Assembly: GCA_009823395.1 (NCBI GenBank)
Contig: CM020511.1
Location: 20,745,001 to 20,809,000 of the forward strand
Direction of reading: 5' to 3'
Length of the DNA: 64,000 bases
From: Thamnaconus septentrionalis
Taxonomy: Eukaryota > Chordata > Actinopteri > Tetraodontiformes > Monacanthidae
Position numbers and translations under genes: made by a program
Shown: in pieces, positions 48,701 through 58,800 of the stretch
How positions within the stretch are numbered: position 1 is the first letter of the stretch
Layout: every line of letters starts with the position of its first letter
The notes under the pieces: generated by a model
The model's database searches: none
Told to the model about the DNA's origin: nothing
The model's input: the letters and a program-made list of their open reading frames with translations, nothing else

Positions 48701-48997
48701 TTCTCACACACTCTCGCCGCTCACTTCTACTCTCAGCATCGTCCTGGAGGTGAACTCTAACCTCCTCTTTTGAAAAACCCACCACAGAGAGCCGTGGCCT
48801 CTCCGACGGTGAGCCGACTGACGGACACCTCCAAGTTCACGGGTTCGCACAAGGAGCGCTTCGACCCGTCTGGCCGCGGGAAGGGGAAGGCGGGCCGCGA
48901 AGACATCGTCGACAAGTCGGGATACGTCTCGGGATACAAACATAAAGGGTCGTACGAGAAGAAAGTGAATAAACCCACAGTCGGCAAACCCATGTGA
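42719..48997 (+). CDS. tppp: Tubulin polymerization-promoting protein (p25-alpha)
   Basis: Coding exons 42719-42732, 45257-45592, 48542-48695 and 48788-48997 give 237 residues. The p25-alpha domain begins near [14 protein letters not shown] and includes [31 protein letters not shown] and, near the end, [21 protein letters not shown]. These blocks match human TPPP. The protein binds tubulin and GTP, bundles and nucleates microtubules, and in mammals works in oligodendrocytes. The unstructured N-terminus with SKRLSTDS is a likely phosphorylation region, as in TPPP, which distinguishes it from the shorter TPPP3, where it is missing. The gene order zdhhc11-tppp equals human 5p15.33. If translation instead began at 45303 the product would be 217 residues. 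Confidence 0.94.
43537..44407 (+). mobile_element. IS3EU-like non-autonomous DNA transposon (element B)
   Basis: The left end TACGGAAGCGTATTGCATTC and the complementary right end (…GAATGCAATACGCTAT) form TIRs that continue inward past 'cacttggcaaat' to 'cagtgtaattatttctg'. A 6-bp duplication AGATAA flanks it (43531-43536 and 44408-44413). The outermost right bases have lost 'tccg'. Sub-terminal arrays of a roughly 28-bp unit based on 'gcacgaaaaacagggcgga' occur about seven times on the right (44145-44345) and about four times inverted on the left (43600-43710). The interior encodes an uninterrupted N-terminal transposase fragment. It shares its terminal motif with the element at 427-1322 and lies in the tppp intron before the 45257 exon. 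Confidence 0.82.
43776..44159 (+). CDS. Transposase N-terminal HTH-domain ORF in element B
   Basis: From the ATG at 43776 the frame stays open for 127 codons. It opens [16 protein letters not shown], then [26 protein letters not shown], and [21 protein letters not shown]. This is the N-terminal region of a family of fish and invertebrate integrase-core proteins that I recognise from memory. In full-length members an IS3/retroviral-type DDE integrase core follows. Here the homology ends about residue 96 and the frame runs into the right-hand repeat array, so no catalytic residues exist. The product, if made, could bind element DNA but not cut it. Expression is unproven. Confidence 0.6.
   Translation: MEANMATLFSLIKFYFDMGLRHWEIVLYLSHIDGITISLSTLHRHLRTLRLFRRKAHSDILDIAMFLRDQIDKYGMLHGYKMMHLKCIQTGYVVTCVTTVEHIHAVESPVYCFVAGFQNKKKQGGKK
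44561..45207 (-). mobile_element. 630-bp TIR element, copy 3 (tppp intron, inverted)
   Basis: The ends GCTGCGTTCAGACTGC and GCAGTCTGAACGCAGCC are well preserved; the interior is the reverse complement of copies 1 and 2 ('cccatccagattgaaactgg', 'catttggacacttgcta'). It ends 49 bp before the acceptor of the tppp exon at 45257, so only the pyrimidine tract separates element from exon. Confidence 0.87.
45593..48541. other. tppp intron between the second and third coding exons
   Basis: About 2.9 kb with no exon-like frame recognised. Mostly unique sequence; short TG tract near 48252-48268. Nothing else stood out. Confidence 0.5.
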
Positions 48998-50745
48998 GGG
49001 CCAAGAGAGGAGGAGGAGACAAACATTGCAACAACTACTAAGATCATTTTCTATTAAAAGAGTCCTCAAAGAAAGCACAAACAGATAGGATTTCATCTAT
49101 TTTCCCAACCATCTATTTTGTCTTTGCGTGTGCGTGCGAGCGAGCGTGTGCGTGTGTGAGGAGAGAGTTTGGTTCCTCTCTCTTTGTCAAGTGTGAGAAC
49201 TGGAAAACTGTTTACATCTATTTTTACAAAGTCATCACCAGCTGGTACATTCCTGTCTGATCGCAACTTACTGCCAAACACTGAAGAGAACAAACGAGAG
49301 AAGCTGCTCTGCTACCAGCGCTGAAGCTCCTGCTTCTATTCATTAAGCACAATTGAAACAACATGCCGACAAAAAATATTAACAAAAGTGGGGCAAAAAA
49401 ATGCACTTTTTTAAATGGAAATACTGTTACAGAGTTTAGCTGAAAAGATGAAATGATTTCTTTTTCATAAACGACGTTGCTGTCATGGATTTTGGTTCCT
49501 ATCCCCACACTACTGAAAACAAAGCAAGGTTCACACTGTCTATTTAATAGATTGCCTTCAGCATGAACAATATACGAGGTTTTGTTAGTTATAAGGATTT
49601 TTTTGATTCATCAATAACACTTTTTTGTTCATTAGACTTGCATGTAACATGACCAACAAAGATCTTCTGGTCTAAACCTTTCAAATGACAACAATTACTA
49701 ATAACTTAGTTCCTATTTTTTTTCTTACACCCTCCTGATCTAGATATCTTTCTTCCCACCCTCACAACAAGCGCTCTGCAGATTTTGAATTTAACGTTTA
49801 ATGTAAAAATTGGCAGCCCAAAAGAGGAAGCCCTGAGCGTGGCACACGAGCTTAGTTGTACGAGATTGTATTTCTAACGTTTCACGTTTAACTTTTCCTT
49901 GTTAGACTTCTATGCGGTAGTTCTAACATCCTGGTGGTAAGACTGTGTATATTCTAAAAATCTACAGCCACAAGTCTTAATTTATGACACTGGCTTCGTT
50001 GTTTGTTTTCTGCATCGCTGTTCTCTGTGCATGTTTTGTATACTGCATCGGATTCTGAAGCATATCTCTGACAGTAGACGTTTGTCATACCTGAACTGCT
50101 GTGCCTGCTGTGATGACATGACTACTAGATGGATTTCAATGAATTTTCTCGCCAAATATTTCAAGTGGTAAAATTGTGGGCTCCGGATATAATTGCGTAT
50201 TGCTTGGAATCACTGTATCAGTCTGTTCATGAACAATATCAATTTGTCTTTGGCAAAAAAAGAAAGTAGCGTCTCGTGTGGTGCGTTTCATCTGACGCAC
50301 AAATTCAACTGAAAAACCATAGCAGGGATTAACTGTATTAACTTTGCATATTGTGTGAGCAAAAAAAGGGAAAGTGAAATCAATTCTTATACTTTTGTAG
50401 AATATTTTTCCAAGTTAGTTGCCGTGTTTATCTCGCGTGACACGTTTCCTGTAGCCTCAGCTGATGAAGAATCATGCATCAAGTGTATTTGGTGTGTTTA
50501 GTCTCTGTCTGCTGCAGTAGCTCACGTATGATCTGTTTTCTGTGCTTAATGCCAAATATGGTGCACCTTTAATGTGGAGGAACAATGCTGTCTTATTTCT
50601 TTCCCCTTTTAATGACTCTTTAATGGCCGACTGTACCTCTGTGCATGCAGCGTGTTTCTGTTCTTGTTCTTTAAGCCTCTTTAATGTGTGTTCATGATTT
50701 GTAGTGAACTATTGAGAATTAAAAAAAACAATAATAAAATAAACG
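48998..50745 (+). other. tppp 3' UTR
   Basis: About 1.7 kb of AT-rich sequence with no open frame of note follows the stop. It ends at tandem AATAAA hexamers (50733-50743), the best polyadenylation signal before the next gene. A long 3' UTR is usual for TPPP. Confidence 0.6.
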
Positions 50746-52860
50746 GCTCTGCAGACGCCGAGGTGTGAGAGAAAACATTCTTTACATATCGAGTCTTAAT
50801 TCGGGAATGCTGTGAAAGGCCACGCAATGGAAAACAAGCAAAGACCTGCAATATTTACAATAAACCGCTTGATACCAGTTAACCTGGTTTCCCAGGTCTT
50901 GCATTAGCGGCTGTGAGAGGAAAGTGCATGCGTGCGTGCACGTGTGGCGCCCCTGCCTTTAGGCTGAGATATAAATAAAGTCACAGTGCAGCTGGAATCT
51001 GGATGCGTTCATTCCAGGGCTCCCATACAAAGCAGATGGAGACGCAAGTGACCTAAAAAAGGGGGGGAAACGGCAAAGGCAGCCAACTCAGGAAATATGT
51101 GGTGACCTCAGTCACATTTTTCCTCTTATCGTCTCTGGACAAGAACAGCATGGTCACGCAGTATTATGTAAAGCCTCGCTGGTTAGATTAATTATTTTTT
51201 CTAGGCAAGAAGAACATAGAAGTGCACAGAAATTAAACAAAAAAAAAACTGCAAGTGACCGCAATCACTTTTTAGCTTGAAGTTCATTCTGCAGTGCAGC
51301 GGCAACACTATAGCAACCCGAAAACTGCTGAACACACATACGCACACATTTTGTCTACAACCAAACGAGGAAGAAATCATTTGGTTGAATGAATGTTTGT
51401 GTAAAATGCGTTGCCCATTTCCTCCTCCTTTGTAGCCTCCTGTATGTTCTCATTTAACCTATCAATCTCTTTCAGTCCCTCTGCTTCCATACGTAACACT
51501 AAGCAGATGCAAAGCACCATCAAAGAAGAACAGTAAACTCATGTCCGTGATCATGTCTCCATCAGGCACCCACCCACCTTCAACAGAGCTGAAGATACTG
51601 TTGTCTTTAAATCACTCACAAGTGCACTGTGGGCGTTCTGCAGCTGAGCAGAGAGGTCATGGAACTTCCGTTCTGTTCTCATCTGATGCTCAGTGTGTCA
51701 ACCGCTTGAGGTCCTGACCTCAGCTTCCTGACTGGAAATCTTCTTCCCATCGTGGAGAGAATCTGGATGGCCTGAGCTATAGCCCCTGAACAAAATTATG
51801 AAAGCCCCTTTACTATCTTCATTATTATCCTCATCAGATTTCAGCATACCCGAAATACCAAGCACTGCCTTACACAGGAAGTTGTTGTTATGATGCAGCG
51901 ATTGCTCTCCCATCCAGTGTTATGTCCACAGGGGTGAGAGGCATCCCAAGGGTTTCCTCCAAGTACACTAGGAACAGGGTGGGGTAAGAGTTGGTATGAC
52001 AGATAAGAAAACTACAGGAGATTTAGTATGTGAAGGAGGAGAAGGACTAAATAAACTTGAACACAATTCCCACCATTCTCTGCTCTTCTCTTCTCCATGC
52101 TGCTGGACACAGGATGGGGTTGCAGGGATCAGGTATTAACAACTGTGCAGCCGTGCCATCGACTCTGCCCTGGAAGACATAATCACAACAATTAATTTAT
52201 TAACTGTGTGTAAATTTGGGATTGGATTAGCTGGGTTCCGTTGACATTAGGTCAGGGGCAGTGACGTCTCTACAAAAGGACCAAAAGGTGCCTTTGGTTT
52301 ATCTGTTACTTGCAATGAGGTTGCGTTTTTCTGACTAGTTTTCTTCATGCGTAGCACTTCAGACTCAAAATCTACTCGGTGACAATGGGCATAATTAAAC
52401 GAAGGTTACCAGCCGATTAAAAATGTACACGGTCGATTGGGGATAAAAACAAAAGTATTATCATCTGTCTCCCCCTAGTGGCCATTCTATTCACATGCGA
52501 AGTTAACAATGTTAACAGAGATGAACACACTGCAAGAGAGAACCACCGAGGTTAGAAGAAGTTCGTCCACAAGGAGGTTTTAAATGAATGTCTCGTGTTC
52601 GCTGCTCCGTTTGCGGCGCCGAAATGGAGGTCATTTCAAAGAGTGTCCAAAAAATCGGGGGAAACCGGCGTGTTACAACCCTGAACACTAACAGGACGGA
52701 TTAGCAATCATTTTACACAATAAAACGCATAAAACAATATAATATACATTAATTTTAACACTGTCTCCTATTTTAATTAAGCATCTACTGCTACACGATG
52801 TTACTAGTTTGTTGCAACAAGTTTACACGTTGCTATTAGTAACATTTACGAACTTCTTGA
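50746..52860. other. Intergenic DNA between the tppp and tmem276 blocks
   Basis: No coding exon, TIR pair or RNA gene was recognised. This is the interval in which gene content switches from human 5p15.33 relatives to 8q24.3 relatives. Upstream of tmem276, at about 52875-52915, are 'gcctgcgcac' (NRF1-like half site) and CACGTG (E-box), a likely promoter. Confidence 0.45.
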
Positions 52861-53044
52861 AAGTATCTTTTTGGCGCCTGCGCACTTTCCATATCCGGGA
52901 TTGTCACGTGTCCAAATAAACGTCCCTTGAAGCCTTTGCTTTGGTTCTCTGTATTTGTGTCCGTGTGTGTTGCTGCTCGCTTGCTGGCAGAGTCAGAGGG
53001 CAGTGTTGTCAGTGAGCTGTGAACTGCTTTTCCATGATTTGAAC

Positions 53045-53951
53045 ATGTTTCCAGGATTAATGGCGTCCTGTGTAACAGACTGGCTAACATCCTGCTCCAA
53101 CATCGCGCTGTCTGCCACTGCACTGTACTGTTCTAGCAGACTCTTCAAGGTAGGTGGGAGGTGTTCAGGTGACACACACCCAGTTTGAAGCGTTGGAGAG
53201 GATCTATAAGCTTAAAATGGAATTCAAAAACAGTATTTTTTTTTAGTTTGATAAACTTGATTAAATAACTAACTTCTGTGTTTTCATTTGATTTTAATAA
53301 ACAGTGATATTATTTTTATAGCTGCTAACTGTTGGAAATGAGGTTACTTTTAAATCTGCAATTGCACCTGTGCAATCTATAATAATGATAATTGTCACTG
53401 CCTCTCTGCAGGACCACAGGGCTCCCTCAGTTGGTCTCTTCCTGCTCGGAAACTCTGCAGCACTTTGGCTCCTGCGTCCCTCCTCTTCGTATCTCGCCTC
53501 TCTTCAGAGTGAAGTGGAGTTTGCCAGTGAAGTTCTGGCTCCGACGCTTGTCTCCTTTGACTTCCTGTGGATGAGTAAAGACCAGAACACAGCACACATC
53601 CTCCTGCTGGGCTCTTGCCTGCTGCTGGGACTGTACGACTGGCTCTCTGCAGATGCCCTCACGGTGATGACGCGCTGCCTGGGTCTGTCGTCCCTCTCCT
53701 GCACCCTGACTGTGTGTCTGTTTGCCAGCAATGCTCCTGGGGCCTTGGGTGGTTTAGCCCTCAGTCTCCCATTGCTTGTGGCTCCAGGTGTGGCAACGCT
53801 AACTGTCACTCCACTGATTTCTGCCGCTGCAAGCGATGCTGCGCTGAAGGGGCTTTTGAAAGGATTCATGTCTGTTGGTTGTTGGGCCTCCACACGGGCT
53901 CTCCAGAAGTTTCTGGTGGACGTGACGGACCAGTGTAACATAGACATTTAG
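53045..53951 (+). CDS. tmem276: Transmembrane protein 276-like
   Basis: Two exons, 53045-53149 and 53412-53951, join in phase 0 (donor GTAGGT, acceptor CTGCAG) for 214 residues. The protein is mostly hydrophobic with about six predicted membrane segments, for example APSVGLFLLGNSAALWLL, HILLLGSCLLLGLYDWL and GALGGLALSLPLLVAPG. FDFLWMSKDQNTAHILLLG and VGCWASTRAL resemble blocks of human TMEM276 as I remember it. TMEM276 lies near KIFC2 at 8q24.3, which the next gene supports. No enzymatic motif is visible and the function is unknown. A second in-frame Met at 53060 is an alternative start. The intron carries a copy of a dispersed repeat. Confidence 0.78.
53178..53313 (+). repeat. 130-bp dispersed repeat, copy 2 (tmem276 intron)
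   Basis: Matches 17419-17550 from 'cccagtttgaagcgt' to 'gattttaataaa' with scattered substitutions and a few single-base indels. Begins about 29 bp after the exon 1 donor. Confidence 0.75.
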
Positions 53952-55380
53952 TGTATTAATAGAGATGGTGTGATTGATCAGTATGTATTTATGGACTGTA
54001 AAGCAGCTCATGCTGTTGTTTCAGTACATTATAACCTGTGTGCGGATGATTTAAGTTGTGTTTAGCTTATTAATATAATTTGTGATGTTCTGAATGTGCC
54101 AATGTGAGTCTACAGAATTTTGTTTCAAGACAAAAAAAGTGGCACTTTTAAACAAAGACTGATATTTATAGAGTGGTGTGAATATATTTTTATGTCTTTA
54201 ATAAATGTAGCAAACTAGCAGACAAGTTAACATTAAAACAGAATAATTTGATAATGTATTTTTAATGTCAATTCAGATGTTTGGGGATTGCTTAGGGAGC
54301 CTGTTCTTGTTCTGTATTCTTGTGGACGATTTTGCAGCTGTTGCTTCAACCAAAGATGTAACTTTACCTCACATGACCTCACGTAGGTTCATGATTTAGA
54401 AAAATAAAACGAAAAGAACACTGAGCAACTCTTTTTGCAGTGTATGTCCACAGGAAGGTTGTTTTCTCTCAACCTCCTGACACTCAACAGTGATTTCTCC
54501 CTTAATACAACACAGTACAATGATTTATTGTCCCATAAGGGGAAATCTAATATTGATTCTTTCCCAAACATTCTCCTGCATCAGTGTTCTGTTCCAGTTT
54601 GTTCTGCAGCCTCAGCAGCATCACTGTTTCAGCATCTGCTGCGGCTCACACTTGGAAAACAGTTTCTTCATTATTTCAGATCCGTCTGACTTCTTAGTTT
54701 TTTTTAATTGTTTGTTTTGTGTGTTTTGTTTATGTGAATGACCTTGTGTGGGGATATCAGTATGCTTTATGTACAGGGCACTGCAGTTTCTCTCTGTGAC
54801 TGTAGAGTTGCAGGCTGCAGCCTCAGCAGTTTTGCTGCAGTAAAAGCGACGAGCACGTGCTGCTCTATGCTTTCCTGCAGGACGGTGCCTTTGCCAGACT
54901 TCACAGCACTAATGATCAGAGAAATGTTCAAGCCATTTAGATGTTCTATGCAAGCGTTTCAAAATGCACTGGCTTCCTAATTACTGTCATTCTAATAAAT
55001 ATTCAAGTCTTTTTAACAGTGGAATATGTAAAATGTTGTGCCGTGTTCTGTGCTATTTATTATGTTCATTTTTGTGAACAAAACTATCAACTAAAAATTT
55101 ATAGAACTTCAATAAATAATGTGTTTAAAATCATTGCTGTGGCATCACCATTGTGTTCACCTCTGTATTTGTTTTAACCACTTGACATCCTTGAGTGCAT
55201 CTCTTTTTTTTTTCCAAAGCATTTTGCTTCAGTTTCTGATTAATACGTGTACCTGACTGCTGCATCTATCTCTGGCCTCACTGAGACAGACCCACACACC
55301 CACCTCAGCAACACGAACCCAATCAGTCTCCATTCTGCATCTGTCACTCCAACACTGCAGCGGACGGGAAACTGAACTGA
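53952..55380. other. tmem276 3' UTR and spacer before kifc2
   Basis: AATAAA at 54200-54205 lies about 250 bp past the tmem276 stop and is the likely end of that transcript; another hexamer lies near 55109. The rest is AT-rich with short uninformative frames. Confidence 0.5.
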
Positions 55381-55408
55381 GCATGCCCAGTGCAGATGCA
55401 GCCTGTGG

Positions 55409-55647
55409 ATGAAGCGAAGTGGGGACGCGGAGAAGAAGGAGGAGGAGGAGGAGGAGAGAGAGAGAGAGAGGGAGAGAGACAGAGAGAGGCTGAGCTGCAG
55501 TCACACAGTGCTGGGATGTTGCAGCTCCGACAAGCAAAACAGCTGCATGGGAAGATTGGACACTGACAGCACAGACGGAGCCACCGAGGAGGATCGGAGC
55601 GGCCGGGATTTGAAGTTGATGTCACCAAAGAGAAGATATGTGATCAG
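55409..55647 (+). other. kifc2: kifc2 first exon (untranslated) with an overlapping upstream ORF
   Basis: A purine-rich exon (GGA and GA repeats at 55435-55490) ends at donor GTAAAG (55648). An ATG at 55409 opens a frame that stays open to the exon end. After splicing to 55780 it continues past the kifc2 start codon in another frame before stopping within about 40 bases. The exon's 5' limit is unknown. Confidence 0.5.
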
Positions 55648-55800
55648 GTAAAGACGGCATCACAGCGGGGATAAGATGAGCCTCTGTGCCACAGCCAGGA
55701 AATGAATGGGGGTGGGGGGGTTATGTGTTTTCCTTCCGTTTGCTGCATTAGTCTGAGAGAATTCATTTGTCATTCCCAGGGACTGTCAGACGGCGGCGAG

Positions 55801-58800
55801 ATGTACGCCTTCTACTCGCTTTTAGTCTACATCTTCTACACCGTCTTTAAGAAGGAGGAGGAGGAGGAGGAAGCGTTGGAAGGGGCACATGGAGGCTCCT
55901 CAGACGTACGTCTCCCGAATCATGACAAGACTGAAAGAGGAGGGTGGGAACGTTGGTTTGCTGCTGGGAAAATGTTGAATTTCAGCAGGGCGCATGTCTC
56001 ATCTCCTGCCGCTGTGCCCGCAGAAATGATGACTTACACTCGGAGGGTTTCCCTGCTAAAAAAAAAAAAAAAAAAAAAATAAATGTGTTGTCTGTTTACT
56101 GACTGACCCTTGTTAATCTGGCTGTGCTTAGGGACCAGAATCTGTTTCCATGGAAACAGGGAGCAGGAGGAGAGCTGGCCACGCCTCCAAAATGGGAAAA
56201 AAGGCGTGCGCTCCACTCAGTGACTCAAGTGAGTCCTCAGATGGCTTCTTTATATTTTAGTACATATAATCCAACACAAACGTAGTCAGCAACATGGCTG
56301 AATAAATCATTTTGCTTCTTTTTTTAAACCGATTAATGCTTATCTGTCAGTCTCCTGCCTTGTCCAACCTGTTTTGACCCAGGCAGTAGCAGTGACTGTG
56401 ATGAAATGTCCCCGAGCGATGACGACGAGAGCGACGGCATCGACATCCCAGCATGCACTCCTCTGGCTGCCTTCCTGTCCTTTAAGCAGGACGCAGAGAA
56501 GAGAAGGGCCTCGCAGGTTCAGCTGGAAGCAACAGGAAAGGTGCCAAAACTGTGCTGTGCAGTAACAGAAAGACAGGATCAGCATTGCAACTCAACCTGG
56601 CGCGCATGTGTTCCTCTGCTCAGTTGTCAGAATCCCCCCTGGTGGCCGTGATGTCCCACTTGCTGACATTTCTGGAGCAGTACTCCCATTTCCAGCAGCT
56701 GCAGCAGCAGGCCGACCAGTACCGAGTCCAGCTGAAGAGGCACCGCGTCCAGCACCGCCGCCAGATGAAGGCGCTGCGGGCGTCCTACCGCCAGCGCCTC
56801 AAAGACAAGAACAGCATCATCTGCAGCCTGGAGGAGGCCGTCAGCCAGACCCCGAGTCCCATGAGCGACGGTGAGGAGTCGCCGAGGGGGAGGAGAGGAA
56901 ATACCCAGTGGGGGGAGGGGCCTGTGTCCCTGCGTGCTGAGCATGAAAGAGCGGAAACATTAATCACACTGGCGTTTTTTCCATAGTGCCTTTTTTTTTT
57001 AAACTTCATTTCAGAAAGAAGCATATTTAAAGGTGAAGTCACTGCGCTGCACGGAGGACTGAGGGTGTAATAACAGGGGACATTAGATTGGACGAGATTA
57101 TCCGCTAGATGGAGGAAGGTCACTGAGAAGGATAATGAATGCTGGAAGCCAGTTCCTCTCGCTTGACCTGCAGGTGTGTGTAACAGAAAGAGGTTATATA
57201 ACAGATGAGGATCATTTCTGTTACGATTAATAGTAGCGATGCAGTTTGATTTGGTGGAGAAAAAAATCACGTAAAGGGAAGAAAATAATTGATGTCCCTC
57301 CTAATTTATCTGGCAGGATCATCCTATTCAATGGAGACTTACTTTTTAGGTATAATGTTTTTTTGTTTTTTTTTGTATATCATTATATTAAAGGTTGGTT
57401 TTCTTCCAATCTGGCTTGCACTGGGCGCCTTGTCCCGGTCCTTAATAAAGGTGCAGACTAATTTGATCTATTCTCACCTGGTTGTAATTCCTGTCGGCTG
57501 GTTGAATGCTTGAAGTGTTTTTGATGTCTGGGTCTGTTTCCGATGCGACCAGATGGCTCTGTGACTTGAAGGCCAGATGGGTGAATGTACTGTCTGTGCT
57601 CCTGCTCATGCACACCTCGTTAACTTGCATGACTCCGTGAGGCTGCCGACAGATCTGCGTCTTGTCCTCAGGCTGGCCGCGTACATACACTTACAGACGC
57701 TTCAATATTAATGATGATGTGTAAGATAACCTGTTTAGGTATGTGTTTAGTTTCAAGTGCAGTGCCACATGACGGTCGTTCCTCATTAGGGGCAGGAAGG
57801 AAATAAACGCTAACGTTGCAGCTGTTGGTCGGTAGTGACTCGGCGCTGCTCTCTGTCATGAATTAAAGATGGCCCAGAGTGCTGTTTTATTCCCTTCAAA
57901 AGCACTTACAAGGTCTGGCACATGCAAGATGCCACGTGAACTTGTGTTGCTACTAAAAATAGCCCAGGGTCCATGTCCGGATGCAACAAGGCTGTCGGCC
58001 TTGTTTGTTTTACGCTGAAGGAACCCGCAGGACTAAGTGGCTGCAGTGTCTGCTGCACGTGCAACAACTGGCTTTTTGGATCCTTCTTTGAATTCAGTAT
58101 TTGAATTAAATGAAAAGCTGGTGATCCATTTAGATTGTAATATCTGAAAAGAAATCTTTTTTAAAAAATCAGCTGTTTTAAAATTTTTAAGCTAACCTCA
58201 TTCCTGTGGACTAGAACAGCGACCAAAACCTTTTTAGCACCACGGCCCGGTTTAACAATATTTTCACGGACCGGCATGAAAACTGTGGTATTTTCTAAAT
58301 ATAATAATAAACGTGAATCCACTGTGTACACGTTTGGAACTTTATTAGCAGCGTCCTCTTAACATGGCGACAACAACATAAAAAAATAAAAATCTGGTCT
58401 GTTAAACTTTGCTTTCTTTTTCTTGGAAGTCGTGGACTCTTCTGTCTCCTCACTGGGCCTTTTCCTCTTTCCAAAGACGGTTGCTTTCACTCATGTTGCT
58501 CGCTAGCTTGCTAGCTTGTGGGTTTAATCTCGCAGTAACGTATCAGGTGACCGAGACAAGCGCCAACAGTTGAGTGTTAGATGGACGTAACGGAGAGAAT
58601 CTGGTAATTTTTCAAAATAAAATTGTTCAGACTCAGATAATGAATGAAACGGGATTAATTTAATGGAAGTTAATTATTCTTTCTGTCCGACCTGGTACCA
58701 AATGACCCACGGACCGGCACCGGTCCGCGACCCGGGGGTTGGGGACCGTTGGACTAGAAGACCTCTTAGATTTTTAATGTTCCTTGCCAGCATGTTTCCA

